From Owenia fusiformis (taxonomy: Eukaryota; Annelida; Polychaeta; Sabellida; Oweniidae), in the NCBI GenBank assembly GCA_903813345.2, contig CAIIXF020000008.1, positions 15,920,822 through 15,984,821 of the forward strand: 64,000 bases of DNA, given 5' to 3'. The translations under genes were made by a program, and so were the position numbers. Of this stretch, positions 1-13,130 are shown in pieces. Under the pieces are notes generated by a model. It made no database searches. It was not told the DNA's origin and saw only the letters and a list, made by a program, of their open reading frames with translations. Within the stretch, counting starts at the first letter, position 1. Every line of letters begins with the position of its first letter.

Positions 1-386
1 ATATAAGGATAAGCATGTAGTACTGTGTAGTTGTGAGAGATCATATGTAAATGCATATACAGAAATATGTATGGAGGAAAGAAGACAAAAAATATATTCC
101 ATTATATTATATATATATAATATCATTCCATGGAATAATCCATGAAATGATATTCAAGACTCAAAGTGCAACTTATTTGCAAGGGCAATCCAGTTAACCT
201 TGATGCTTGGACTGAGAAAATGGTATAAAATAATGTGAAAACCCATTTGTAAGGGCAGTCGAGTGTACATAGACATACAATTACACACCACAGCCTTTTG
301 TACGATATTAAAGTGTTCACGCAATGCAGAAAATAGTTTCTTTGAACAAGAAAGACCTTCCACTTTAGGTTTTGATAAATACTCAC

Positions 387-3300
387 TTGTACTATCAATA
401 GAGAATGGTGCATCAGTCACGTCAGCTACGACTGTATATGTAAGAGGGTCATTCTCATTATCAGTTGCGTTCACATTGGATATGACTTCTTCGGCAAACT
501 GGGCCTCTGTGAGAGTCACACTGTCCGGTAGATTATGAATAACAGGGGGAATATTCCTGAGAAATGTAACAGCAAGAAGAATGTCGTAATCATATGACGT
601 TGTCATTACTCCATCGTAGGCTTCGATCCATTGCTCTAAGTGGGGGCCAGTGTCACCAGGAGTTACCAGGTCATTATAGTCGAAACATGCTGCGTTCGCA
701 ACTTTAAGCTCTCCAGCTGTAATACAATTAGAACTATAAATTAAGTGTATGTTACAGGGGCAATTGTCAATAGGGTGCGATTTTTGGGGTGTGCATCACT
801 CCAGAAAGGGGAGTACGTTGTTCAACCCCGGAAGTTTTTTCAATTTACATCGTCTATGGTTTATTCTAGGCATTTCAAACTATAATTTGTTAATGTATTT
901 TTAAACAATTTTTTTCTTTTTCTTGTGGGGATGGGGGTGCGATCGCCCCCATCGCACCCCCCCCCCTCCGGCTATGCAAATGTGTCATATGTCACATGTA
1001 TGGTCTGAGAAAGCAGGAGGGGATCACGTTTGATCATAATTTGATTGGAAATAACATACCACTTTCGTCAAATTCAAAACACTCAACTCCTCCATTCATG
1101 ATAGCAGAGGAGGGTGTTTCCCAATAGTTGTAGTAGTCTACCAACAGGCCTTCTGGATCTGCTGCAACTGCTTTGTAAACCACGGTCCCTGCTGGGGAAT
1201 GTTCTCGCACTGATACCTGGAAATTGGGAAAGGTTTATGAACGAGTTATCTATAGGAAAAGCAGTAAATGATTGCAACAATTGTAACCATTCAGTCATTC
1301 TGGCTTCTCGAAACGCCATGGTACAGGGTGTTAAAAAACGCAACCCAACGAAATCGCTATTTCTTGGACAATACTAATCCAATTATGTTCATATTTTCAG
1401 GAAAGAAAGAAGAGACTGTGTATGTATAGCTCCTGTTGTTAGTGAGTTGTAAAACATGATATCTTGGACACTTGCTCAAAAGACAGTTGTACTAGCAAAA
1501 TACGAAAAATATGAATGGAAAATCACTATATCTTGGAAAATACTAATTCAATTTGGCAGAAATTATCCTCATTCAATGTTTGGTGAATTTGTGGAGTTTC
1601 ATCACCCTAGGGACTTTACAGTCATGGTCAAAATGGCTTCTTAAGTCTCCCTGAACAAGGGCGTTGGACTGTGATTTGAATTAAGCATTTTAACCATGAC
1701 TATAATGTACCTCAAGTGCTTTTAATTTCACTCTACAGATTTACCATACATTGAATGAAGATGATTTGTGCCAAATTTGAAGAGTCAAAATACTATGGTT
1801 AGGAAGTTATTTAATTTTTTGCGATTGCAGTCACCCCTGACTGCAGCTGTCTTTTGAGCAGGTGTCCAAGGCATCAAGTTTTACAACTAACCTTTTACAG
1901 GAGCTGTACATACACAGTCTCTTCTTTATTTCCTGAAAATATGAACATAATTGAACCAGTATTTTTCAAGATATAGCGATTTCTTCGGGTTGCGTTTTTT
2001 GAACACCCTGTTATAAACGAACGAGACAACCACAGGCAACAAACATATTAAACCATATGTTTTATTCAGAACGTATTAACTTATTTAAATAGAAAATACA
2101 ACAATGAGTTCTTTTGAATAAAATGGTTTCTCCAACCAACACTCAACCAGGAGTATTTTACAATCCTTTTAACATCCCTAACATTTCAATCTGGTTTATT
2201 AATTTTTTTAAAGTTTGAGTTGGGAGAAAACAATAGAATCCAAATTATCAAAATGGAATTTAAAAAGAAGCAAAGAATAATATTGACAAAAATTACATCG
2301 AAATAATGTTACAATAACCACGGTTTGGTAGTTAAAACTGACAATTAGTTACTTCCTAACACATTGAAAAACGATAGCATAAAATACAATATATTAGAGG
2401 AGTTATAATTCAGGTCAATAATGTAACAATATGATAATCAAATTGTGACAGCCTTCGGATCAATGCAGATATCAGACTTTCTGATGACTTTTTGAATACA
2501 ATATCTGCAACGGAATTCAATAAAACAATCCCTCTGGTAAATGAAGTATAGTTCCATTAATAATAAGATACAAGAATGATACAATTTCTGACATGTTCCT
2601 CTTGAACTCATACCCTTTTTGTCAGATTTGTGACGCAAGATCAATTTTCAGATCAAAAATAGTATATACGACATATCTATACGGAATTCAATGAAACAAT
2701 CTCTCTAATAAATGAAGCAAAGTTCTATTGAATTTTGATAATGAAATACAAGAATAGTATTAATTTCGACCGTCCCTCTGTAGAGATATTTTCTGTTACG
2801 ATTCGTGACGTAATTCGTCAAGCAAATATGAACTTTATATTCGAATTGATTTGCGTATACATTTCAGTTGCTTCGTTTCCTTTGATATTTTCAAAATGAA
2901 TGCTTACTTCAACTAATGGGTTTCTCTCTGTTGGTGAGTGGAGCCAATATGGTCGATTATCAGCCGAAGAAGATGTGATAGTTACTGTTAAGTCTCCCAC
3001 AACAGTCTCGCCACCAGCTGTAACTGTGATGGTAAGGGTGTATTGGGGTATAGTGACACGGTCTAGAGTAGATCCATCATATATGACGTGTCCATCTATA
3101 ATTATCGAATTAGAATGAAATGTAATACATCTTCATAGAAAAAATCATCAATTGTTATATCAAGTTATTTCCTGGCAAGATTGATGTTATTATTATTCGT
3201 TGAAGTAAAATAAAAGCATCACATTATATGTAAGTATCGATAACGAAAAAGTAAACCATATATGTGTCAGCATTAAGCATCCATTATCATTCTATGACAA

Positions 3301-6300
3301 GAAGTCAAGATGAAGTAGTTTTCTAAACAAACTACTCATGACAAAATCATTTTGAACTAAGATGTTTCGTAATACCAAAGAAGGGTGTATTGGGGTATAG
3401 TGACTATTCCATGCTATGTTTATCATTTGCAATTATACTTCACTTCTTGAGAGCGTTTTTGGCGTTGAAAGTCTAACTGGGAAAATCACAAATTTTGGTA
3501 TGGGAACGTAATGTGGGATATGTTGTTTTCAACTTAATTGCTTTTCAACCTTTTATAAGATATGGTAAACATGAGAAAGGGAATTCCAAATAAGTCATAT
3601 TGAAAATGTGACGATAGTGCCGAGATGGGGCACTGAACAATGGTTTTCTTATTAGAGTTGATTGATATACATGTACTTCGAGAAAGAAAACATATAGATT
3701 TAATTAGAAAAATATTCTATCCATGGTCAAAACATAGTCATTGTATACGATATGAGTGTCTGAGTAGTGTCTTGTATATGAGTGTAAATTTTTCAGACCA
3801 TACATTTAAAACAAACGAGAAGGTACAAAGATCAACATCGATCAAAGATGCCAGTTGGTGACAAGTTACGTGACAACCCACCTGAGTTCACAGAAAACAC
3901 ACTGGTTGCTGGGGACACAGTCAAAGAGAATGTTATTGGGTCACCATCTGCGTCAGATGCTATGGTGGTGAATAACGTCATAGTAGTTCCACAATCCTCG
4001 TTCAAGTTGACACTTGCTGGAAGGTTCTTTGCAACTGGAGCTGAAAATGATTTTTAAAATGTATACATGTCGATATTTCTTTTCTTACTCTGCTTTTACT
4101 GTTTTAAAGACTTTTGGTGTTAGATTTTTCATCTTAAATTGCGCATTCTTTTGCTGATTTATTATTGAACTCAGTGATTGAATTTCATAAAAAAAACTTT
4201 TCAAATACACCTCAAATAATAATATTGTTTGCATATTTTGTTAAACCTTATGGGTGATACCTTTCACTGAATCAAATGACCATTCTATCGAACATGTTGG
4301 TTTAGGCCTTTTATAAATATATGCCAGAAATTCTTTTTCAACAGATTCAAAAGACAAACGGGAGCGAGATGTTGATAATAATTTAAAGTTGTTTAGTCAA
4401 TTGATCCAGAAGCCCCTGGTGAAAAATCGTTCTTTCGTCATGTAAACCAAACATTGTACAAGTAGGGTCAACATATATTTCATTAAAAAAATAATTAATA
4501 ACATTAGCTTGTCGATCTGTCAATATTATTTTGGGGCATTTATAGAATGTAAGCAAAATGTTTACCATATGACTTTCAATGTCAGTTCAGCTAATATAAA
4601 AACTAAGGACGCACTTCATGTTGACATATATCATAGTTCTTTAGAATAAATCTAGATTTAATAACATCTCAAGATGAATGACTGAACAATCCTGTGTTTA
4701 TCTTGTCAATAACGTCTCTGAAATCACGAAGTCCAGCCCAGAATGATCTTATGTTTATTAGTAACGACCATGGAAGGGAATATTTCTAGCATATAAAAGG
4801 ATGTCTTGAGCTAGAAAGTGGCGTCACTTCTTTAATGTTTTAAGTCCCAAATATTCGAAAGAGTTTTTAACCGTTTTATAAAAGTATTTAAAATGTTTTC
4901 AAAAGTTGTCAAAAACTAAGACTTACTTCGTTTTTGAGCTTATTAAAGACACCATTTACAAACATTTACATTATAACGATGTATGTATTTGTTACATGTA
5001 AAAAACGAATGGAACATTTTCTCACCAATATAATCAATGCTTCAAGCTGCAGATATATGGCTTAAGAGTCAACGTGCACAATAATTACATGGTAACTCCA
5101 ATATTAGTAAATGTGGATGGGAAGGGATGATTATCTCAAAGGATTTGATATGACTGTGATACCATTCTGGGCATAAATGTGACGAATAATCATGGAATAA
5201 TTAACTCAATTTAATTATTGTTACGAAACATTGCAAAATTGCTCTAAAACGTTTATTCTTTGTCTCAATCATTCAAAATTCATAGAAACAGAATCATACA
5301 TTTGTCTAACTTTTCTGAATGTTTTTCAGTTATATCAAAATCAAAAATAGCAGAGTAGTGGTTGCCATAGCAACACGGAAACGGGTTCAGTGGAGCGATT
5401 TTAATAGCACTGTAGATATTGCGGAAAATAGTTCATGTCACGTCACAGTTAAGATCATATTTGCCATGACTTTTTGCCATTGAAATCATTAGGCAATCTT
5501 TCCATGTCATTTCAATAAATGGTATTGAAACAATGGATAGTCTGAGTTTTCCCTATGGGAATATAACATGAGATATATGGTTTTTAACTTTGGCGCATTT
5601 CAATACCCATCCCCTTTTCAGAAGTTGTTAATAAAGTGTAGAAGAAACGTCTGATATGATAAAATTGAGACAAACAAGATCCGCTTTTAAGAAAACAAGC
5701 GAAACGTTTTTAAAAAAGTGCCAAGGTGGGGTCCTAATCCATATTTTTCCAGAGAGTTGGATTGATATTTTACTATCATATTTTACTTCATCTCAAAGAA
5801 AACATATTGTTTTAATAAAAATCACTGTATTTATGGCCGGAAAGTACCCAAGGGGAAAGATACGACTGCTAAAATCACTTGCCTTTGATAGCACTCGATA
5901 TTGCCATACCTCACGTGGTCCTTTGCTTTGCTGAGTCCGTTTCTGAGTTGCTATGGCAACCACTTTTCTGCTATTTTTCAATATATCTCAAACATATTTT
6001 CAGAATAATGAGACAAATACCTTATGCTTCTTCTGTAAAATTTGAATTATGAATATCAAAGAATAAAAGACTAAGAGCAAAATTAGCTTTATTTATTGAA
6101 CGACCTGTATAATGTCCAAATGAACATTCATTCATAGAATTTATAGATGATTGTGAAATATTGTGTTTTACTATGGTGGACTTCGCGGATGGATGTTGAT
6201 ATGCTTATGGGTATCGAGATTGGATTTTTTCTGTCCCACATCATTTGAGAATGAATGCTATAGTATCTATTTTTGATGTTTTGAGTATTGGAGCCCTATC

Positions 6301-7552
6301 GATTTCAAAAGTTTTCTTCAACATGACTTGCAAATATTTGAACGAAATGTCCCTTGTTGTTATGGTCTCAGATTGTGTACATGTATAATGTTATTAAGTG
6401 TTTTAAAAACATAAAAATATGTGAGATTACAAATTTTCGATTTATTTCTCAATCTTCTTGAGGTAAACCTGAAGTAATCCTAATCTAAACAGGATTTCAT
6501 TCTGTGTTTTCATTAACTAAGTAATCCTGAAGAAGATTTAGAAATGAATCGAAAATTTTTTCCGTTGGATTATGTTTCAGGAAAGTTGGGGTTTATTTTC
6601 CTTATGACTGGTATACTCTTGGATTTTTCTTGGTATTTTCCAGTTTGCCCTTGATATGTAAAGCCTTTTTGTATTTCATCAATGTTATTTTCCAATAAGA
6701 TAGATAAAAATATCTAAGCACAAGTGCCAACGGGAGAGGACCAAAAACTGTAAAGGAAACTAGCAAGAAAAGCAAACTCTAAGTGTAAATCTGTCATAAG
6801 AAAAATAGACCTTATATATCTCAAAACCAAAATCTAACGTGAAAAGGAATAAAGTCTAACACCACCTTCCCCCATCCAATCAGAACCAGAACACCAAGGG
6901 ACATTTGGTTCATACTGTAGTCATTACTATACATGTTGAAGAAAAAATTATAGCAAATACTCAAAACATCAAATGTAGTTGTAAATACTAGTACTCATAA
7001 AAGAGCATTCAGTCTCAAATGATGTGGGATGGACGAAATCCCGTCGCCATAATCCATGAAACACAATAATGCAGCCGGGATCCACCTTAAAATGTGCCAA
7101 GTGAAAAACATTGTGAGTTCAATTCCAATTTTCTAAACAATTATTATTCAGCATCCCCAGTGGTAAACCTTGAAACTTTTTTATAAAGATCTATATTTTC
7201 AGCAAATCCCAGATCCGAGAGCTCCGAATAACCTATAATATAACCTTGACCTAACAATTTGATCACTAAAATATGTCTTAAATCTATTTTAGACATAAAA
7301 CGACCTATTTGACGGTCAAAATGTCATTTGATTTTGGTCTCTTCTCTCGCCATAAGGGTTCCAAAGACCTATGGTGTTTATGCAGATTATTAACTTATGT
7401 ATTAAGTATCGGGGATCGTAATACCTACAACTTATAAGCTAATTAGGTTTGAAAAACATGTAAACGATACCTTAAAATTTCTTACCTGAAGCCTGTGAAT
7501 CCCAAATATAGACCATAAAATATAGAAGTATCCATGACAACGTATTTGCCAT
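387..7552 (-). CDS. Cadherin-repeat protein, 5' part (continues past left edge)
   Basis: Five coding exons, read leftwards: 7552-7486, 4040-3882, 3095-2908, 1216-1060, 716-387. All borders are GT-AG and the phases agree (1, 1, 0, 1, then 1 into an exon outside the window). The ATG at 7552 starts a hydrophobic leader (MANTLSWILLYFMVYIW) typical of a signal peptide, ending near residue 22. The next ~280 residues are cadherin-like. EC1 has PVAKNLP, a NED box and the calcium-type SDADGD. EC2 opens with NRPYW and VSVREHSPAGTVV, and ends YDYDILLAVTFLRNIPP. EC3 begins DSVTLTEAQF with NATDNENDP. These are standard calcium-dependent adhesion repeats facing outward. No membrane segment is visible because the 3' part is missing, so it could be a transmembrane cadherin or a secreted protein. 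The intron at 4041-7485 is 3.4 kb and full of fold-back elements. Family is confident; orthology unknown. Confidence 0.85.
1324..2010. mobile_element. Fold-back MITE, CAGGGTG-terminus family, in cadherin intron
   Basis: The element begins CAGGGTGTTAAAAAACGCAA after a TA at 1322 and ends with the inverse, TTTTTTGAACACCCTG. The arms match inversely over roughly 170 bp, including a shared segment with GAGACTGTGTATGTA on the left and its complement on the right. The right flank reads TTATA, so the TA target duplication is imperfect. No intact coding frame is present. Other copies with the same outer heptamer lie at 39647, 44405, 45715 and 50988. Confidence 0.7.
3440..3740 (+). repeat. Diverged dispersed repeat, sibling of 5530-5830
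   Basis: This stretch resembles 5530-5830 in the same intron region. Both carry a segment like TATGGGAA followed by GATATATGG or GATATGTTG, then a downstream block with GTTGATTGATAT versus GTTGGATTGATAT and AAAGAAAACATAT. Similarity is patchy, so these look like old copies of one element. Neither has an intact frame. Confidence 0.45.
5230..6115. mobile_element. Fold-back element in cadherin intron
   Basis: Long inverted arms: left about 5230-5440, right about 5890-6100. Both contain TAGCAGA, then GTGGTTGCCATAGCAAC and GAAACGG in mirrored order, and the outer parts share TTTATTCTTTG. Arms are diverged by point changes and small indels, so the insertion is old. The interior holds the 5530-5830 repeat and no convincing gene. 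Confidence 0.6.
6155..7070. mobile_element. Second fold-back element in cadherin intron
   Basis: Inverted arms at about 6160-6370 and 6880-7065 share CCCACATCATTTGAGA, GATGTTTTGAGTATT, and TTCTTCAACATG in mirror order. A second short hairpin sits inside at 6440-6560, with GATTCATTTC/TTTC-type arms around TCGAAAATT. No coding capacity. It lies immediately next to the 5230-6115 element. Confidence 0.55.
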
Positions 7553-8506
7553 TTTCCTCTTCTCTTAAAAGTTTAGAGAGGCAAATAAATAATAAAATCA
7601 ATCGGACTATGCCGATCTATCATCAATCATATTTAAGTTCCGAGTTATCTAGTCTCGTTGTTCCTAGAATCACTAACTCTGTCGATATTCATCTTCTGTA
7701 TTTTTTATGTAAGTATCGACTGTGTTATATGTGTACCCAAGCCACTTAAAATGGTTCTTAGTTATGCAAATAAACGCAACCAATTGCCTGTCTTTTACTT
7801 TGTTTTCTTGTCATGAAGGATTGGTATATAAACGTTAGCTATACCATTTTATTCTACTTATCTGATCCGCCCTTTTGATTACCTTCTTCTAACGAACAAC
7901 CGTTTCTTTTGTTGAATAGATCTAGCATCATTTCAATGTGTTTTGCAACCTCAGCCTGAGATAGGTCATGCATTAAACCGAACCATTTAATCGTTTAAAC
8001 TGCTTAAAATTTTTCAATATAGATAAAAATTGATCATACAAAATACGACATCTACATAAAGTTTGGTAAATCGTGGTTTCCACGACCAAGCTCCTTGATA
8101 TTCAATTCTTAAATCAAAACTCAAGTGGTGATTGAATGTTTCTTTTAGATCTATTATAATTTTTCAGCTTAACAAAAATAAACATAACCTGAACAACCTT
8201 CATTTTACACACTTTTTACATTCGAATATAACACTCATCTAAAAAATATACAGACTCTTTGACGTATTTGTTATTAGAAATTATAACGAATCAATGGACT
8301 CTTTGAAGATTCTGTTATGTTGATCCGTTCCCCTGGCAACGTGAGGCTTTTAACGTCGAAAGTTGATGGACGTTTCTCGGTCATTGGCCGTAATTTATAA
8401 ATACCTACGTACATCGATCATACATAACTAAAGCATCCTCATTGTCTGGAATTTCTAACTATTAAATTACTTGTGCAATGAAACTTTTAAATGTTTGCAA
8501 TTGTCA
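7553..8506. other. Intergenic spacer between cadherin and vWA genes
   Basis: About 950 bp between the start codon of the cadherin gene and the stop codon of the vWA gene, both on the minus strand. It must hold the cadherin 5' UTR and promoter and the vWA 3' UTR. I see no clear TATA box, CpG-rich stretch or unambiguous AATAAA for either gene, and no coding signal. Confidence 0.5.
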
Positions 8507-10760
8507 TTATTCTAGTCCAACTAGATCACACATTTGTTTTGCAATGTAGTTTTTGACCACCTCAAGATCTTCGAAAGTAGCCCGACTTGATTTCATGTCA
8601 AAGATGTTGTTCGTGTCCTTGTTGGTCACCAACTTCTGCCATTCATCAAGAATCTGTTGTTGTGTGTCTATATTGGGCTCATACGGGGGTAAACCAATGA
8701 TAATGGTGTTTATCTCATATAGTTCATTGTACCGCGCCTGTCCCAACACTTTTCTCATGTTATGTTGTCGGTATCCCTTCGGCCAAGCTCTTTCACTTGT
8801 TGCCAACACGTTTACTCTACTAGCCACCCGGTTTCTAGCTTCATTTGCATAGAACACGGATTGTCGAGCTGTTTTAAAAGCATATGCAGTATCTCGGTTC
8901 TTTTTGTGAACACCTCTTATATTTTCAATCGCGTTTTTGATATCCTCGAAGGTGGTGTGTTTGGTTAGACCGAACTCAACGGTTGCATGATCATTGAAGG
9001 TGACCACCCCAACTCTGGCAAACCGTTCAGGATTGATGGGGAACGATTTAAGCAGAGATACGATGAAGTCAAGTGCCTTGTGAGTGTAACCATCGGCATT
9101 CATTGAACAATCCAGAATGAAAACAATATCTATCGGTTTGGAACATCGATCTAAAAATGGAAACAGAACATGCTTTTGATTATTACTTGATCACGTACAG
9201 TTTGGTCGAGGAAATGTTTCAAATTAATTGAAAATAAAACTTGACAGTAATGATACGATGTAGGTGCAGTAGCCGATATAACTTACAATCACAAGTAAAC
9301 CTTGCAAGTGTTGGAAAGACTTTCTTTGCATCAACCTCCAAATTATCAATATAGAACTTGTGTCCTTCTAGTGGTTTGCTCGCTAGTTTGTCAAATATAG
9401 TCGCATCAGAATCTTCCACATATTCACCATCGCTGTTCCTGATACACACGACAATCGTCGTGATTCCAGCCTCGTGATTCTTAACAGCTTCTTTTTCAGT
9501 TATTTTCAGCATTTTACCCATATTCTGAAAGATCATTCTAATTATATTCAAATTATAAAACCTATGCATCGATCAGGGCTCTCAGTGAGAACTGATATTA
9601 TTTCGCTGGATTTCGAAATTCGAAAGTCTTATCAATGAGTAAAATGTTTTTTAATTCACTCACATGTTTTGTATCAAACGGAACACCATCTGTTATAACA
9701 ACTAGAATCTTTTGACGAGGTTTCTTGGTCTGTTGGTCAATCTCATTATTATTGAGCAGCTTTTTGCTAGTCCTGACCAGATTCAATGCGGTCCACGTGG
9801 CAGTTTTACAACCATTGTATGTATAGTTTGCAGTATCTATGGCTTCTAGCAGGCGAGACTTCTCATTGTACTGACCAACATCTATGAGAATACGAGCTCC
9901 GTCGTCAAATACAACCAAGCCGACCTTGAGTATTACGAGGAGAAATTAAAAATATGTATCAGGAAAAAAGTAGAATGCGCCTCTTTTGAAAAAATAAAGA
10001 AACTGCATGTGATTCAGTTCAAATTTAATTTCAAATGTAGCATCCTCAGTCGAATGGTTTGGTCGAGTAAGATAATGCTACTTTTACAAGGCATTAAGAT
10101 GTTGAATTTCCCCTTCTGCCATTTGTTACAGACGCCGAACGCTGTTACAGACTCCGAATGCTGTTTCAGACGCCGAAAAAAGGTTGAAGACCATAAAAAT
10201 ATGTCACCACTTCTGGAGGTGACATAAAAACTATATATATATATTTCGCTATACCTGTACTTTATGTGCTCCTATATCTATTTCTTTGATCATTTGTGTC
10301 ATAAAACTTATACTTCTATCAAGATCCTCCTCAGCTACACTGCACGAACGATCCAGAGCAAACACAATGTCAAAGCACAGATCTGTCAAAAATGATGTGT
10401 TAAGCTATAAACACATGAATATGCACACAAAATAATATATTTTGCACAAATGAGAACAAAATAATTGCCTATATAAATAGCGGATAGTTAAGAAATACGA
10501 CAAAGAGTATACTCGGTTATGATGTATTGTAAATTGTAAATGTAAAAGTAAAAATGATAATAAATATATTATGATAAAAAAAACTATACTCTGTAAGGCC
10601 TTCTCTGACATCTATCATATACAATAAGACCGTTTTCGTTATTACCTTTAATCTTCCCTTTATTAAGTTTCAACAGGTCCTCGATGATATCAAGGCCATG
10701 ACTCTGTTGCAGAATTATAAGGAAAATCAGCGGATATAGGAAATCCACTTTGTAAGCCAT
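8507..10760 (-). CDS. Secreted protein with two von Willebrand A domains, 461 aa
   Basis: Five exons: 10760-10646, 10382-10255, 9924-9664, 9524-9287, 9150-8507. They total 1386 bp with consistent phases and a TAA stop at 8507-8509. The ATG at 10760 opens a hydrophobic leader (MAYKVDFLYPLIFLIILQQ), so the product is predicted to be secreted. vWA1 covers about residues 41-235: DIVFALDRSCS supplies the MIDAS D-x-S-x-S (D49, S51, S53), with VGLVVFDDGA, a Thr-containing loop and VVITDG following. vWA2 (about 253-455) has DIVFILDCSMN, RVGVVTFNDHA and NTIIIGLP. Its MIDAS has Asn at the last position and the strand-4 TDG reads ATSERA, so metal binding is probably lost. There is no collagen, EGF or membrane segment. 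vWA domains commonly bind matrix ligands; an extracellular-matrix role is inferred from family only. Confidence 0.85.
10080..10215 (+). repeat. Dispersed repeat with GTTACAGACGCCGAAC core
   Basis: Within a vWA-gene intron. It contains AAGGCAT, then CCATTTGTTACAGACGCCG, repeats of the ACxCCGAA motif, and ends in GGTGACATAAAAA. Related copies on the same strand are at about 29925-29995 and 47430-47525, so this is a short interspersed family. No internal Pol III boxes were recognised. Confidence 0.55.
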
Positions 10761-12376
10761 AGTTGCGCCTTATCCACTAGACGTCCATAATCATAATATG
10801 TCCAGAATTAAATAATGTGCACGTAGTATCGCATGCAGTATCAAATGTTCTATTGCAATACTCAGTATCAATTTACCATTTAGTTGTACTTAGTGTTTTG
10901 ATTACACCTAGTTAAATAAAATTATGAAATTTAATTCAATTAAAAGTCTTGTAATCCAACAGGACCACGTCTATATGCAAATAAAAAGTAAACTATACAT
11001 GGATGCTAACGAGTGTTAATAGATAATAACCAAATTTGATAAGCATGAAATTGATTTGAATTCAATCAAGAACTGCCAATATTGAATAACTCTTATGAAT
11101 TGAAAACCCGTTTAGAATCCGTGTTTTTATGAAATATAGATTTTTAATCGCAATTTTAGTTTTGGATATTATCTCTCGCCGGATATTGATTGGACAGTTC
11201 GTGTCAGTTGAATTTAGCATTTTAAATTATTTTAAATCAATTAGTAGACAATCAAATACATTCTTTCCCTCGAGTAGTTTCAGTAAATTGCGAAAAGCCA
11301 AACTAACTAATTCTAAAATATAAAGTTATGGATTGGAAATGTTTTCCATTGATTTAAACTTTTTTCTCTTTTGGTAAACTTAGTGAGCTTTCGAGTGTTC
11401 TGTTTATTTTAGAAGTCACTTTAATTTAGTTTCGATTAGTACAGTTTTCTTTTGTAGTTAGTTTATTCCAGTGCACTGTAGTTTACTTATGTATCATATC
11501 TGTGGCTCTGGCTAGACGACAAAATGGTGGGATGGGCCTGGCTCCAAAACAATAATAAGAAAAATACAATTGATCCCCCTCCCACTTGCTTGCGTTAGGT
11601 CAAGTCAGAAGAATTTAGACGCCTGTAGGACAGAAGGGCGTTTTGAACCAAGGTTAAGACATTGTTTTAAACTGAGATGAGATGAAAGCGAAATGAAGAA
11701 GTTGAGAATTTTATCTACAAATGTTTATCCTATGCATCAACAGTGACATCTATTTTAAGTTTCGTTGTTCGAAAATCATATTTAATTTTTTTCTCAGTCA
11801 TGTGAATGCCAGGATATTATGGATTACATTTAGTGATCCAAGAGAGTACTACACTATGTAAAATCTGATGATTAAAATAAATAATAACTTTTGATATGAA
11901 GGTTTTATTGTTGTTTAGTCGTCTCAGAATATATCATTCAAAGTTATAATATCTGATACGGAACCATGATATCATGAAGCTATGCAAAAATATATTCCAA
12001 TTTAGTTGAAATAATTATTTAGTATCACCTCAGCTATAACAGGATTATACCCATATCATTTCCAATCATACAATTTAGTTTTTAGCACAATACAAATATA
12101 ACTACATTACAACTTTGATAAAAATGTTATAGTGTCAGATTTTTCCACACTCGTGTATGAGCATGGATGTGGAAAATACGATACCTTACACTTGTGGTAT
12201 GGCACTGGTCTCATAGTTACAGATATCCTAATTTGAGGGTTGTTTTGGATCGTTTTCTTCAAAGATCTGCTTTTTCCCTTGTGGTCTTCTTCAGTTTGAA
12301 ATTTTACCTTTTTCCCCGGGACATGAAATATTATACTTTGGATCAATCATAGGCTTGTATCAAGTCTCGCATCGGT
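10761..12376. other. Intergenic DNA upstream of vWA gene
   Basis: AT-rich non-coding sequence carrying the presumed promoter and 5' UTR of the vWA gene on the minus strand. No clear core promoter motif, RNA gene or conserved coding segment is visible. The short open frames here lack splice context or recognisable domains. Confidence 0.4.
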
Positions 12377-12673
12377 CCTATAATTGGACATTTGTTATGG
12401 CATTGGTCTTATAATTGGACATTTGTTATGGCATTGGTTCTATATTGGACATTGGCATGGCATTGGTCTTACAATTGGACATTTGTTATGGCATTGGTTC
12501 TATATTGGACATTGGCATGGCATTGGTCTTATAATTGGACATTTGTTATGGCATTGGTTCTATATTGGACATTGGCATGGCATTGGTCTTATAATTGGAC
12601 ATTTGGTATGGCATTGGTTCTATAATGGACATTGGCATGGCATTGGTCTTATATTTGGACATTTGGTATGGTT
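12377..12673 (+). repeat. 60-bp minisatellite, about 5 units
   Basis: Exact 60-bp periodicity. Each unit combines ATAATTGGACATTTGTTATG with a half-unit containing TATATTGGACATTGGCATGG, so it is built of two related ~30-bp halves. Copies differ at a few positions, most near the right end. Because 60 is divisible by three, open frames rich in W, H, G and L appear on both strands. They are a by-product of the repeat. Confidence 0.9.
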
Positions 12674-12699
12674 TTTGGGCGACCTTTTGGTTGTTATGG

Positions 12700-13130
12700 G
12701 AATAATTGAAAGGATTGGTATCAATATGGTGAACTGAATTCAAAATTGTTTTTCTCAAACTCTCAAACCTATTTGTTATTGAAAACATTCTATAAAAAAC
12801 AAGGTCCTATATTTTATGGTCACTGATTGAAAACAATTTAATGCGAAATTTGTTTTTATATATATTTCATATTATAGTTTTTTGTGAACAATTTTTGTTT
12901 TTTAGTGCAATTGATTTTTGTTCCTTTCTACAGATTCTTGAGAATGAAATAAAATATCTTTCCAAACCTTGTTGGAACAAAATAGCATATAACATTTTCT
13001 TAGACCTCTCAATAGTATAGCTACACAAAGGAAAGTTTGGTTCATTTAACAAAAAGTATTCAAAAAGTTAAAACAAAAACGTCCAAAATAGATACAAGAA
13101 ATTAAACTTAACGTTTTGTTTCATTGGTAT
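12700..13130 (+). repeat. Dispersed repeat, sibling of 25289-25720
   Basis: This 430-bp segment aligns along its length with 25289-25720. Shared stretches include GGTATCAATATGGTGAA/GGTATCGATATGGTGAA, TTTTTTAGTGCAATTGATTT, TTGTTCCTTTCTAC and CCTTGTTGGAACAAAATA. It is one arm of the fold-back element described at 25289-27173. The opposite arm was not seen here, so this copy is truncated or solo. Confidence 0.65.

Noticed and set aside
12384-12737. W/H/G-rich repeat protein frames on both strands
   Set aside because: Products of the 60-bp minisatellite, with no splice or start context.
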